Assembly: GCA_023443095.1 (NCBI GenBank)
Contig: JAEZVV010000048.1
Span: 1-36,200, forward strand
Direction: 5' to 3'
Length of the DNA stretch: 36,200 nucleotides
Source of the DNA: Pseudomonadota bacterium
Lineage (GTDB): Bacteria; Pseudomonadota; Gammaproteobacteria; Burkholderiales; Burkholderiaceae_F
The position numbers were made by a program, and so were the translations under genes. The notes under the pieces were generated by a model, which did not search any database, was not told the origin of the DNA, and saw only the letters and a list, made by a program, of their open reading frames with translations. Of the stretch, positions 25,827-33,130 are shown in pieces. The first letter of the stretch is position 1; each line of letters begins with the position of its first letter.

Positions 25827-26273
25827 ATGAGACGAGCACTGGGAGTAATGGCGGTGGCGGTTGTTCTGCTGGGCGCCTGCGCGGCGCCTACAGGGACCGG
25901 TGGCGGCGCGGTGGGCGAAACTGAGATCCGCCGGGGCGTAGTTGAGCAGGTCACTCCGGTCCAGATCGCTTCCAACCACCACACCGGAATCGGCGCCGTG
26001 CTGGGCGGGGCGGTGGGTCTGGGCCTGGGTAGCCTGATCGGCAATGGCACCGGGCGTGACGTGGCGATGGCCCTGGGCGCCCTGGGCGGAGGCGCACTCG
26101 GCAACGAGGCGCAAAAGCGTTACGACCAGCCGGTGGCGGGCGAGCAGATCGTCGTGCGGCTGGCCAGCGGCGTGCTGGTGGCGGTGACCCAGCCCGATCG
26201 CGGTCTTCTGCGTGTGGGCCAGGCGGTTTACGTCGAGGGTTCGGGCGAGGGCGCGCGGGTAGTGCCGCGCTGA
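25827..26273 (+). CDS. Glycine-zipper outer-membrane lipoprotein (SlyB/Pcp-like)
   Basis: The 148-residue protein has a lipoprotein signal with lipobox LLGAC and Cys18. A glycine-zipper segment lies at about 53-95 (HTGIGAVLGGAVGLGLGSLI and GALGGGALGN), the hallmark of SlyB/Pcp-type 2TM lipoproteins. The C-terminal part (EQIVVRLASGVLVAVTQPD) resembles the conserved end of that group. Such proteins sit in the outer membrane and help envelope integrity. GGGAG precedes ATG 25827. It lies just upstream of the fmdB-DUF502-aspS group but has its own spacing. Confidence 0.85.
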   Translation: MRRALGVMAVAVVLLGACAAPTGTGGGAVGETEIRRGVVEQVTPVQIASNHHTGIGAVLGGAVGLGLGSLIGNGTGRDVAMALGALGGGALGNEAQKRYDQPVAGEQIVVRLASGVLVAVTQPDRGLLRVGQAVYVEGSGEGARVVPR

Positions 26274-26363
26274 TCGCCGCAGTCCGTGTTTACCCGGCGG
26301 GGGCGGCGCCCGCCTCGCTGCCGGCTCGACTTGTCTGTTCGACTCTCGCCCCTATATCGGGGA

Positions 26364-26388
26364 AAAGGGCGATTCCGCCCTTTATAAT
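26364..26388 (+). promoter_or_regulatory. Hairpin joined to a consensus -10 box before fmdB
   Basis: AAAGGGCG (26364-26371) pairs with CGCCCTTT (26376-26383) around ATTC, and a perfect TATAAT (26383-26388) starts at its last base. A second small dyad, CCCC-N6-GGGG, lies at 26349-26362. No good -35 box is seen. The hairpin may end the lipoprotein transcript, act as an operator at the fmdB promoter, or both. Confidence 0.45.
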
Positions 26389-26417
26389 TCAGCGAGTTAC
26401 AGCGTTTGAGGGTCGAA

Positions 26418-26690
26418 ATGCCGATCTACGCCTACAAGTGTTCGTCCTGCGGTCACGAAAAAGATGTTCTGCAGAAGATGTCCGATGCTCCGCTTTCCAT
26501 CTGCCCTGCCTGTGGCGCGGAGAGTTTTGCCAAGCAGCTGACGGCGGCCGGTTTCCAGCTCAAGGGGTCGGGCTGGTATGCCACCGACTTCAAGGGGGGG
26601 GGCTGCTCGCAGCCCGCCAGCGGCAAGCCGTCCGAAGCGGCCGCGCCGTCGCCCGCCTGCGGCACCGGCGCCTGCCCGGCCTGCACGTGA
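26418..26690 (+). CDS. FmdB-family zinc-ribbon protein
   Basis: The 90-residue protein starts MPIYAYKCSSCGHEKDVLQK, the FmdB-family signature. One zinc ribbon is visible with Cys8/Cys11 and Cys29/Cys32. The tail is low in complexity and Cys-rich (GGGCSQPASG and CGTGACPACT). FmdB-type proteins are putative regulators or small metal proteins; the role is unknown. GAGGG precedes ATG 26418. The order fmdB, DUF502, aspS is common in betaproteobacteria. Confidence 0.9.
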   Translation: MPIYAYKCSSCGHEKDVLQKMSDAPLSICPACGAESFAKQLTAAGFQLKGSGWYATDFKGGGCSQPASGKPSEAAAPSPACGTGACPACT

Positions 26691-26710
26691 TCCGATCGGT
26701 TCCGGAATTC

Positions 26711-26740
26711 AGCCGCGGTTTGCCCGCGGCTTTTTGTTTT
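26711..26740 (+). terminator. Intrinsic terminator between fmdB and DUF502
   Basis: An 8-bp stem (26711-26718 with 26724-26731) is followed by TTTTTGTTTT. It lies only 12 bases before the DUF502 start, so it may attenuate rather than separate the two genes. Confidence 0.8.
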
Positions 26741-26751
26741 CACTGAGTGCC

Positions 26752-27396
26752 ATGTTCAAGAAATTTCTGATCGCCGGTCTGCTGATCTGGTTGCCGCTCG
26801 CGGTCACCGTCTGGGTGCTGAACGCCATCATCTCGATGACCGACCAGGTGCTGCTGCTGCTGCCGGAGCCGTGGCGGCCCGATGCCTTGCTCGGGGTGCA
26901 CGTGCCGGGGCTGGGGGCGATCGTCTCGCTGCTGATCCTGTTGTCGACCGGCGTTTTCGTCGCCAACATCATCGGTCAGCGCATGGTGCGCTGGTGGGAG
27001 AGCCTGCTCAACCGGATCCCGGTGGTGCGTTCGATCTACTCGGGCGTCAAGCAGGTGTCCGACACCCTGCTGTCGCAGCAGGGCGAGAGCTTCCGCAAGG
27101 TGGTCCTGGTCGAGTTCCCGCAGCGCGGCCAATGGACGGTGGGTTTCCTGGTCGGCGATCCCGGTGCCCGCCTGAGCGAGCAGCTGCCCGGCGAACACGT
27201 GACGGTCTACGTGCCGACCGCGCCCAACCCCACGTCCGGCTACGTGATCATGGTTCGCCCCGATGAAGTGCGCGATCTCGACATTAGCGTCGACGACGCC
27301 TTCCGTTTCCACGTCTCGCTGGGGGTGGTGGTGCCGTCGGCGGTGCGTGCCGGCAAGGCCTCGGCGCTGACCGTGCACACGCCGCCCGCGGCCTGA
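26752..27396 (+). CDS. DUF502-family membrane protein
   Basis: The 214-residue protein begins MFKKFLIAGLLIWLPLAVTV, a first membrane helix, with a second helix at about 53-76. The following segment NRIPVVRSIYSGVKQVSDTL and the later VVLVEFPQRGQWTVGFLVG are characteristic of DUF502. The C-terminal soluble part probably faces one side of the inner membrane. Function is unknown. It sits between fmdB and aspS, a conserved neighbourhood. The ribosome site is modest, and the terminator just upstream may limit read-through from fmdB. Confidence 0.92.
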   Translation: MFKKFLIAGLLIWLPLAVTVWVLNAIISMTDQVLLLLPEPWRPDALLGVHVPGLGAIVSLLILLSTGVFVANIIGQRMVRWWESLLNRIPVVRSIYSGVKQVSDTLLSQQGESFRKVVLVEFPQRGQWTVGFLVGDPGARLSEQLPGEHVTVYVPTAPNPTSGYVIMVRPDEVRDLDISVDDAFRFHVSLGVVVPSAVRAGKASALTVHTPPAA

Positions 27397-27610
27397 GCCC
27401 TGTAATATCCAGCTGCCATGAAGACGTGTCCGCACCTCTTGCCGCCAGCCGCGCCCCGCGCGCGGGCGCTGGTGCGTCCGTCGGTGCAGCGCAACGACCG
27501 AAATCGCTAGGGTCGGGCGTTGGCACCGCCCGGCCCCACGCCCCGCTTGCAGAACATACATTGCCCATTTGCTGCCGCGCCAGCGACAGCCTCCTGATCC
27601 GGAGCCTCTC

Positions 27611-29410
27611 ATGCGTACCGAATATGCCGGCCTGGTGGACGACAAGTTCATCGGCCAGACCGTCACTCTCTTTGGCTGGGCCCATCGTCGCCGTGACCAC
27701 GGCGGGGTGATCTTCATCGACCTGCGCGACCGCGAAGGTCTGGTGCAGGTGGTGTGCGACCCTGACCGCGCCGCCGTTTTCGGCAACGCCGAAAAGGTCC
27801 GCAACGAGTTCTGCCTGAAGGTGGTGGGCCTGGTGCGCGCTCGCCCCGAGGGCACCAAGAACGCCAACCTGGTCTCGGGTGGGATCGAGGTGCTGGCGAC
27901 CGAGCTCGAGATCCTCAACGCCTCGGTCACGCCGCCGTTCCAGCTCGACGACGAGAACCTGTCGGAAACCACCCGCCTGACCCACCGCGTGCTCGACCTG
28001 CGCCGGCTGCCGATGCAGAAGAACATGATGCTGCGCTACAAAACCGCGATGGCGGTGCGCAAGTATCTCGACGGTCATGGCTTCATCGACATCGAAACGC
28101 CGATGCTCACCAAGAGCACGCCCGAAGGCGCGCGCGACTACCTCGTGCCCTCGCGTGTTCACGACGGTCAGTTCTTCGCGCTGCCGCAGTCGCCGCAGCT
28201 CTTCAAGCAACTGCTGATGGTGGCGGGCTTCGATCGCTACTACCAGATCACCAAGTGCTTCCGCGACGAGGACCTGCGCGCCGACCGCCAGCCCGAATTC
28301 ACCCAGATCGATATCGAGACCTCGTTCCTTTCCGAGACCGAGATCCGCGCCATCATGGAAAACATGATCCGCACGGTGTTCAAGGAAGTGCTGGCGGTGG
28401 ACCTGGGCGATCCCTTCCCGGTGATGTCGTATGCGGAGGCGATGGCGCGTTTCGGTTCGGACAAGCCCGACCTGCGCGTCAAGCTCGAGCTGGTCGAACT
28501 GACCGACCTGATGGCCGCGATTGACTTCAAGGTGTTCAAGGCCGCCGCCGAGATGGCCGACGGCAAGGTCACCGCGCTGCGCGTCCCGCACGGCGCCGAG
28601 ATGCCGCGCTCCGAGATCGACGCCTACACCGAGTTCGTCAAGATCTACGGCGCCAAGGGCCTGGCCTACATCAAGGTCAACGAAAAGGCCAAGGGCCGCG
28701 ACGGCCTGCAGAGCCCGATCGTCAAGAACATCTCCGACGAGATCCTCACCCAGATCCTCGAGCGCACCGGCGCCCAGGACGGCGACGTGATCTTCTTCGG
28801 CGCCGACCGCGCCAAGGTGGTGTTCGACTCGCTCGGCGCGCTGCGCACCAAGATCGGCCACAGCGAGTTCGGCCGCTCGCACGGCCTGTCGGAAAAGGGT
28901 TGGAAGCCGCTGTGGGTGACCGACTTCCCGATGTTCGAGTTCGACGAAGACGGCCAGCGCTGGGTTGCCTGCCACCACCCCTTCACCAGCCCGAAGGACG
29001 AGCACCTCGACTACCTCGAGACCGACCCCGGCAAGTGCCTGGCCAAGGCCTACGACCTGGCCCTGAACGGCTGGGAGATCGGCGGCGGCTCGGTGCGTAT
29101 CCACCGCGAGGAGGTGCAGAGCAAGGTCTTCCGCGCCTTGAAGATCAACGCCGAGGAAGCGCAGGAGAAGTTCGGCTTCCTGCTCGACGCCCTGCAATAC
29201 GGTGCGCCCCCGCACGGCGGCATGGCTTTCGGCCTTGACCGCATCGTCACCATGATGACGGGCGCCGAGTCGATCCGCGACGTGATCGCCTTCCCCAAGA
29301 CGCAGCGCGCCCAGTGCCTGCTCACCCACGCGCCGAGTCCGGTCGACGAGAAGCAGCTGCGCGAACTGCATATCAAGCTGCGCAACGATCCGAAGCTGAT
29401 GCCGCAATAA
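27611..29410 (+). CDS. aspS: Aspartyl-tRNA synthetase (bacterial type, probably non-discriminating)
   Basis: The 599-residue class II synthetase charges tRNA with aspartate. The N-terminal anticodon-binding OB fold contains FGWAHRRRDHGGVIFIDLRD; class II motif 2 is seen as CFRDEDLRADRQPEFTQID and motif 3 as GGMAFGLDRIV, with the bacterial GAD insertion between. His30 in RRRDHGG matches His31 of Pseudomonas aeruginosa AspRS, linked to the relaxed enzyme that also charges tRNA(Asn). A partner GatCAB amidase would then be needed and is not in this window. ATG 27611 has GGAG upstream. The 214 bases before it show no clear gene. A strong terminator follows. Confidence 0.97.
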   Translation: MRTEYAGLVDDKFIGQTVTLFGWAHRRRDHGGVIFIDLRDREGLVQVVCDPDRAAVFGNAEKVRNEFCLKVVGLVRARPEGTKNANLVSGGIEVLATELEILNASVTPPFQLDDENLSETTRLTHRVLDLRRLPMQKNMMLRYKTAMAVRKYLDGHGFIDIETPMLTKSTPEGARDYLVPSRVHDGQFFALPQSPQLFKQLLMVAGFDRYYQITKCFRDEDLRADRQPEFTQIDIETSFLSETEIRAIMENMIRTVFKEVLAVDLGDPFPVMSYAEAMARFGSDKPDLRVKLELVELTDLMAAIDFKVFKAAAEMADGKVTALRVPHGAEMPRSEIDAYTEFVKIYGAKGLAYIKVNEKAKGRDGLQSPIVKNISDEILTQILERTGAQDGDVIFFGADRAKVVFDSLGALRTKIGHSEFGRSHGLSEKGWKPLWVTDFPMFEFDEDGQRWVACHHPFTSPKDEHLDYLETDPGKCLAKAYDLALNGWEIGGGSVRIHREEVQSKVFRALKINAEEAQEKFGFLLDALQYGAPPHGGMAFGLDRIVTMMTGAESIRDVIAFPKTQRAQCLLTHAPSPVDEKQLRELHIKLRNDPKLMPQ

Positions 29411-29428
29411 GCCCGGTCCTCGGATCGC

Positions 29429-29456
29429 AAAGGGGCGCCAGACGGCGCCCCTTTTT
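29429..29456 (+). terminator. Intrinsic terminator after aspS
   Basis: An 8-bp GC stem (29432-29439 with 29444-29451), extended by A-T pairs, is followed by TTTTTC. Confidence 0.92.
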
Positions 29457-29521
29457 CATGGCGCGGCCGACGCGCGCCAAGCGGGTTATCGTCGCTGCTC
29501 GGAGATAGCGACGGAGACGCC

Positions 29522-30028
29522 GTGCACAGCTTGCTCGCCTGGATTGTTCTTTGCGCCGCGCTGGTGCTGGCCGCGTGCGACCCGAGCGGGCGGCCGCTCG
29601 ACGACGTTCGCCTGACGCGGCTCGCCATCGGCCAATCGACCGAAGCCGACGTGCGCCGCTGGTTCGGTGCACCGGACGCCGCCCGTTCCGGCCCCGCGGG
29701 CCGGGGGCTGGTCTACCCCCTGGGGCCGGAAGGCGCGGTCACCCTGCTCATCGCGATCGACCCCGACGGCCGCTACCAGGGGTCGAGCAACCTGCTCACT
29801 CCGGAGAACTTCGCCCGCGTGCGGCCGGGTTTGAGCAAAGCCGAGGTGCTTGAGCTGCTCGGCCGCCCCGGCTCGATCCAGGCCTACCGGCTGCAGAAAC
29901 AGACCGCGTGGAGCTGGCGTTATCTCGACCAGCCCAACACCCGTTTGTTTGTCGTCACCTTCGACGAAGGCGGTCGCGTCGTCTCGGCCGGCACCGAAGA
30001 GGATCCGCGCACCCAGGGCGGACGCTGA
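29522..30028 (+). CDS. BamE/SmpA-like lipoprotein with two repeats
   Basis: The 168-residue product starts with GTG and has a lipoprotein signal (lipobox LAAC, Cys19). Two BamE-like modules are visible. The first is LAIGQSTEADVRRWFGAPDA (from about residue 34). The second is VRPGLSKAEVLELLGRPGSI followed by WSWRYLDQ and RLFVVTFDEGGRVVS. The pattern of a short helix with L-x-x-G-x-S and a G-x-P turn, then a beta hairpin, is the BamE/SmpA fold. It is probably an envelope lipoprotein; a role in outer-membrane assembly is inferred only. GGAGA precedes the GTG. It converges with the LysR gene, only 12 bases apart. Confidence 0.82.
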   Translation: MHSLLAWIVLCAALVLAACDPSGRPLDDVRLTRLAIGQSTEADVRRWFGAPDAARSGPAGRGLVYPLGPEGAVTLLIAIDPDGRYQGSSNLLTPENFARVRPGLSKAEVLELLGRPGSIQAYRLQKQTAWSWRYLDQPNTRLFVVTFDEGGRVVSAGTEEDPRTQGGR

Positions 30029-30040
30029 ATCGGCTCGGAA

Positions 30041-30925
30041 TCAACGCGGGCTGAGGTGCTGCGCCAGTTCGGCTGCGTAACGCGAGACCCGCGACCGCGC
30101 CGCCGGCGTGCACAGGCGCAGGCTGCGGGTGGCCCAGGCTTCGTCGAGTTCGATCTGGACGACCGAGCCGACCTCGGTGCCGGCGAGTATCGAACGCGGC
30201 ACGATGCCGATGCCCGCTCCCGAGCGGACCAGGCCGACCACTGCCTGAAGGCCGGGCACGCGGATCCGCGCGTCGATGCGGCGGCCGAGTTCGTGAGCCC
30301 GTTCGGTGATGAAGGTCTGGATTGCCGAGTCGCTCCTCATCGACACGAAGGGCAGGTCGAGGCAGTCAGCGAAACGCAGCTTGCGGCGGCGGGCGAGCGG
30401 GTTGCCGCGGGCGGTGATCACCACCAGCCGGTCTTCGCGATACGGCTGGAACACGACATCGCGATGTTCGCCCGGCCAGGCCGTGACGCCGACATCGGCG
30501 CGACCGTCGGCCACGCAATGGACGATCTCATGGCTGAGCCTCTCCTCGATCACGACCCGGACATCGGGATGGGCCTGCAGATAGCCCTGCACGTCGCCTG
30601 GCAGGAAGGACACGATCGCATTGCTGTTGGCAAAGACCGTGAGGTGGCCTTTGACGCCTCGCGCATAGGGCGCCAGCGCCGCGTGCATTTCCTCGATCTG
30701 CCACAGGCAGCGGCGCGCGTGGTCGAGCATGACGAGGCCGGCGGCGGTGAGTTCGACTCCGCGTGCCTGGCGCTTGAACAAAGGGGTGCCCAGCATGTCC
30801 TCGAGATGTTTGATACGCAGGCTGGCCGACGAGGGGGCGAGGTGGCAGGCGCTGGCGCCGCGAGAGATGTTGGCCGCGTCGGCAATCGCAACGAAGAGAC
30901 GCAGATCGGTGAGGTCGTAGCGCAT
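30041..30925 (-). CDS. LysR-family regulator, divergent from the fused flavocytochrome
   Basis: The 294-residue LysR-type regulator starts MRYDLTDLRLFVAIADAANI. Its helix-turn-helix lies at about residues 3-62 and its effector domain from about 90 to the end (IEERLSHEIVHCVADGRADV and GLVRSGAGIGIVPRSI). The start codon is ATG 30925. The frame remains open far upstream, but that part is antisense to the flavocytochrome gene and not LysR-like. It is divergent from the fused flavocytochrome c gene with 306 bases between, mirroring the LysR at 7460-8434. It probably controls that gene in response to its substrate. Confidence 0.92.
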   Translation of the reverse strand: MRYDLTDLRLFVAIADAANISRGASACHLAPSSASLRIKHLEDMLGTPLFKRQARGVELTAAGLVMLDHARRCLWQIEEMHAALAPYARGVKGHLTVFANSNAIVSFLPGDVQGYLQAHPDVRVVIEERLSHEIVHCVADGRADVGVTAWPGEHRDVVFQPYREDRLVVITARGNPLARRRKLRFADCLDLPFVSMRSDSAIQTFITERAHELGRRIDARIRVPGLQAVVGLVRSGAGIGIVPRSILAGTEVGSVVQIELDEAWATRSLRLCTPAARSRVSRYAAELAQHLSPR

Positions 30926-30936
30926 AGCGTTCGCGA

Positions 30937-30954
30937 AACACGAAGGCTTGTGTT
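30937..30954. promoter_or_regulatory. Dyad 12 bases upstream of LysR
   Basis: AACAC-G-AAG and CTT-GTGTT form an interrupted inverted repeat with a one-base offset. Size and place fit a LysR-type operator used for autoregulation. Confidence 0.4.
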
Positions 30955-31008
30955 GAAAGAACCCGATTGTGGTGGCCGCTCGCCGGTTCGACACTAGGCG
31001 CAAATCAA

Positions 31009-31072
31009 AAACACCCGGATTCGATCGACGCGGTTTTCGACGGCGCCGACGCGCGGTTCGGGACGGGTGTTT
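31009..31072. promoter_or_regulatory. 9-bp inverted repeat spaced by 46 bases
   Basis: AAACACCCG (31009-31017) and CGGGTGTTT (31064-31072) are perfect complements. The spacing of about 55 bases centre to centre would place both arms close to the same DNA face, as for paired regulator sites that loop DNA. Confidence 0.4.
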
Positions 31073-31186
31073 CCGTTGTGGCAGTTGCCAGCGCGCTGTC
31101 ACGCAACACGAGAGCTGCGATTCCGGGCGACCGCAAGAGACGGCCGGCTGGAGCGGCGCACGGGTCGACCGCCCTCGTTCTAAATC

Positions 31187-31222
31187 AGGAGGATCACGAC
31201 GCACGAGCGAAAGCTCTCGTGC
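31187..31222 (+). promoter_or_regulatory. Shine-Dalgarno followed by a hairpin ahead of the flavocytochrome start
   Basis: A perfect AGGAGG (31187-31192) lies 39 bases before the ATG at 31232, too far for normal use. Between them GCAC-GAGC-GAAA-GCTC-TC-GTGC (31201-31222) folds into a stable hairpin with a GAAA tetraloop and a two-base bulge. Folding would bring the Shine-Dalgarno to about 17 bases from the start. No other start codon fits the AGGAGG. Confidence 0.5.
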
Positions 31223-31231
31223 GCCCTGAGC

Positions 31232-33079
31232 ATGCACGTCATGAACAGATACACCGATTCCAAACTTCGTCCGTGGCTGTCGATCGCGGGCGCGATGTTG
31301 TTCGCGTTGACGGCGGCCATGCCGGCCGCCAGCGCGCCGGCGCCGTTTGACGCCGCCCGCGTCAAGTCGCACATGAGCGGCGACAAGTCCAAGTTCCTCG
31401 CCGGCGCCCACGGCCAGAAGGGAGTGGGCTGCGTCTCGTGCCACGACAGCAAGACTGTCGACGACAGCGAACGCGCGATCAACCAGAAGTGCACCAGCTG
31501 CCACGGCGACTTGGCCAAGGTGGCGACACGCACCGCGGGCGACATCAACCCGCACCAGTCGCACCTCGGCCAGATTAACTGCACGGCCTGCCACACCGGT
31601 CACGAAGCGTCGGTCGCGTATTGCTCGAACTGCCACGACTTCAAGGACATGAAGATCTCGCACAACAACGGCGCCAAGCCGAAGTCGCAGCGCGAGAAGC
31701 TCGATTCCTTCGATGCGTCCCAGCCGACCCGCACCGAAACCACCGACATCCTGGTCGTCGGCTCCGGCGCGGCGGGTTTCACTGCCGCGCTGTCGGCGGT
31801 CGAGTCGGGGGTCAAGGTCGTGATGGTCGAAAAGATGGCGGTCCCGGGCGGCAACTCGCAGCTCGCCGCTGGAGGCATGAACGCCGCTGGCACGCCTTAC
31901 CAGAAGGCCAAGGGCATCCAGGACAACGCCGAGCTGATGTATCAGGACACTCTCAAGGGCGGCAAGAATCTCGCCAATCCTGAGCTGGTCCGCATCCTTG
32001 CCGACCGTTCGGCCGAGTCGATCCAGTGGCTGGCCGACCGCGGCGCCGTGCTCGACCACCCGGGCCGTGGCGGCGGTGCCAGTGCGGCACGCATGCACGG
32101 CCCCACCGGTGGTTCCTTCGTCGGGCCTTACCTGAGCGCGTTCTTCCGCCAGCAAGTGGCCGACAAGGCGATCGACCTGCGCTTGAACAGCAAGATGGTC
32201 AAGCTTGTTACCGACAAGAGCGGCGCCGTCACCGGCGCAATCATCCGCGGCAAACACAGCGGGCTCTATCAGATCAACGCCAAGGCGGTGGTGCTCGCCA
32301 CTGGCGGCTTCGGCGCCAACCCTGATTTCGTGGCACGTTTCCGCCCCGAGATCCGCGAGACGGCGACCTCCAACCAGCCGGGAACCCAGGGCGACGGCAT
32401 CATCCTGGGCGAGAAGATCGGCGCGGCGACGGTCGACCTCAAGGAGATCCAGCTCAACCCGACCCTGCTGGTCGGCAGTCCGGTGATCATCTCGGAAATC
32501 GTTCGCGGCGCCGGCGGCGTCTTCGTCAACCGCGACGGCAAGCGCTTCATCAGCGAGCTGACCACGCGCGACGTCACTAGCGCGGCGATCATGAAGCAGA
32601 AGGGGGCCTCGGCCTTCATCGTCTTCGACCAGAAGGTGCGCGACAAGGTCAAGCAGACCAGCGCCGCCTTCGAACTGAAGAAGGCCTTCGAAGGCAGTTC
32701 GATCGCCGAACTCGCCAAGGCGATGGGCATGGATCCGGCGGCCCTCGAGCAGACGATCAAGCAGTACAACGGCTACGTCGACGCCAAGAAGGACCCGGAC
32801 TTCAACCGCCCCAGCCTCGAGCACAAGGTCGACAAGGCCAAGTTCTATGCGATCGAGATCAAGCCCGCGATCCACTACGTCATGGGCGGCCTCAAGATCG
32901 ATACCAAGGCGCAGGTGATCAACACCGCCGGCCAGCCGATCCAGGGCTTGTATGCCGCCGGTGAAACCACGGGCGGCGTGCACGGCGCGAACCGCCTGGG
33001 TGGCAACTCGATCTCCGAGACCATCACCTTCGGCCGCATCGCCGGCCTGAGCGCGGCGCAGGCGGCGACGGCGAAGTAG
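31232..33079 (+). CDS. Fused tetraheme flavocytochrome c, fumarate-reductase family
   Basis: The 615-residue periplasmic protein has a Sec signal peptide (cleavage near ASA, about residue 35). Four haem motifs follow: CVSCH (67-71), CTSCH (87-91), CTACH (117-121) and CSNCH (131-135). An FAD domain starts near 172 (ILVVGSGAAG). Manual alignment to Shewanella Fcc3 gives Arg446 for R402 (ELTTRDVTS), Glu422 for E378, His548 for H504 and Arg588 for R544 (GVHGANRLGGNS). Asn409 replaces H365 and Ser421 replaces T377. The arginine proton donor and carboxylate site are kept, so it should reduce fumarate or a related unsaturated acid; the changed residues leave the exact substrate open. ATG 31241 is an alternative start. 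Confidence 0.93.
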   Translation: MHVMNRYTDSKLRPWLSIAGAMLFALTAAMPAASAPAPFDAARVKSHMSGDKSKFLAGAHGQKGVGCVSCHDSKTVDDSERAINQKCTSCHGDLAKVATRTAGDINPHQSHLGQINCTACHTGHEASVAYCSNCHDFKDMKISHNNGAKPKSQREKLDSFDASQPTRTETTDILVVGSGAAGFTAALSAVESGVKVVMVEKMAVPGGNSQLAAGGMNAAGTPYQKAKGIQDNAELMYQDTLKGGKNLANPELVRILADRSAESIQWLADRGAVLDHPGRGGGASAARMHGPTGGSFVGPYLSAFFRQQVADKAIDLRLNSKMVKLVTDKSGAVTGAIIRGKHSGLYQINAKAVVLATGGFGANPDFVARFRPEIRETATSNQPGTQGDGIILGEKIGAATVDLKEIQLNPTLLVGSPVIISEIVRGAGGVFVNRDGKRFISELTTRDVTSAAIMKQKGASAFIVFDQKVRDKVKQTSAAFELKKAFEGSSIAELAKAMGMDPAALEQTIKQYNGYVDAKKDPDFNRPSLEHKVDKAKFYAIEIKPAIHYVMGGLKIDTKAQVINTAGQPIQGLYAAGETTGGVHGANRLGGNSISETITFGRIAGLSAAQAATAK

Positions 33080-33099
33080 GCCCCGCCACCAGCTCCAAT

Positions 33100-33130
33100 C
33101 CCCGGCGGCCGTGCGCCGCCGGGGTCTTTC
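33100..33130 (+). terminator. Terminator between the flavocytochrome and the MFS_3 gene
   Basis: A perfect 10-bp GC stem (33100-33109 with 33115-33124, loop CGTGC) is followed by TCTTTC. The next ATG starts at once at 33131. Confidence 0.8.

Larger units (their letters stand above)
30926..31231. other. Intergenic control region of LysR and the fused flavocytochrome
   Basis: These 306 bases hold no clear gene. They contain a dyad near the LysR start (30937-30954), a spaced inverted repeat (31009-31072) and the structured ribosome site of the flavocytochrome gene (31187-31222). No full FNR site was found here. Confidence 0.6.

Noticed and set aside
26711..26740. Idea that fmdB and DUF502 are separate transcription units
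   Set aside because: The terminator lies so close to the DUF502 start that complete separation cannot be concluded from sequence; kept only as possible attenuation.
27418..27510. A 30-codon frame before aspS starting MKTCPHLLPP
   Set aside because: No ribosome site, high Arg/Pro content and no hydrophobic or motif pattern; probably chance.
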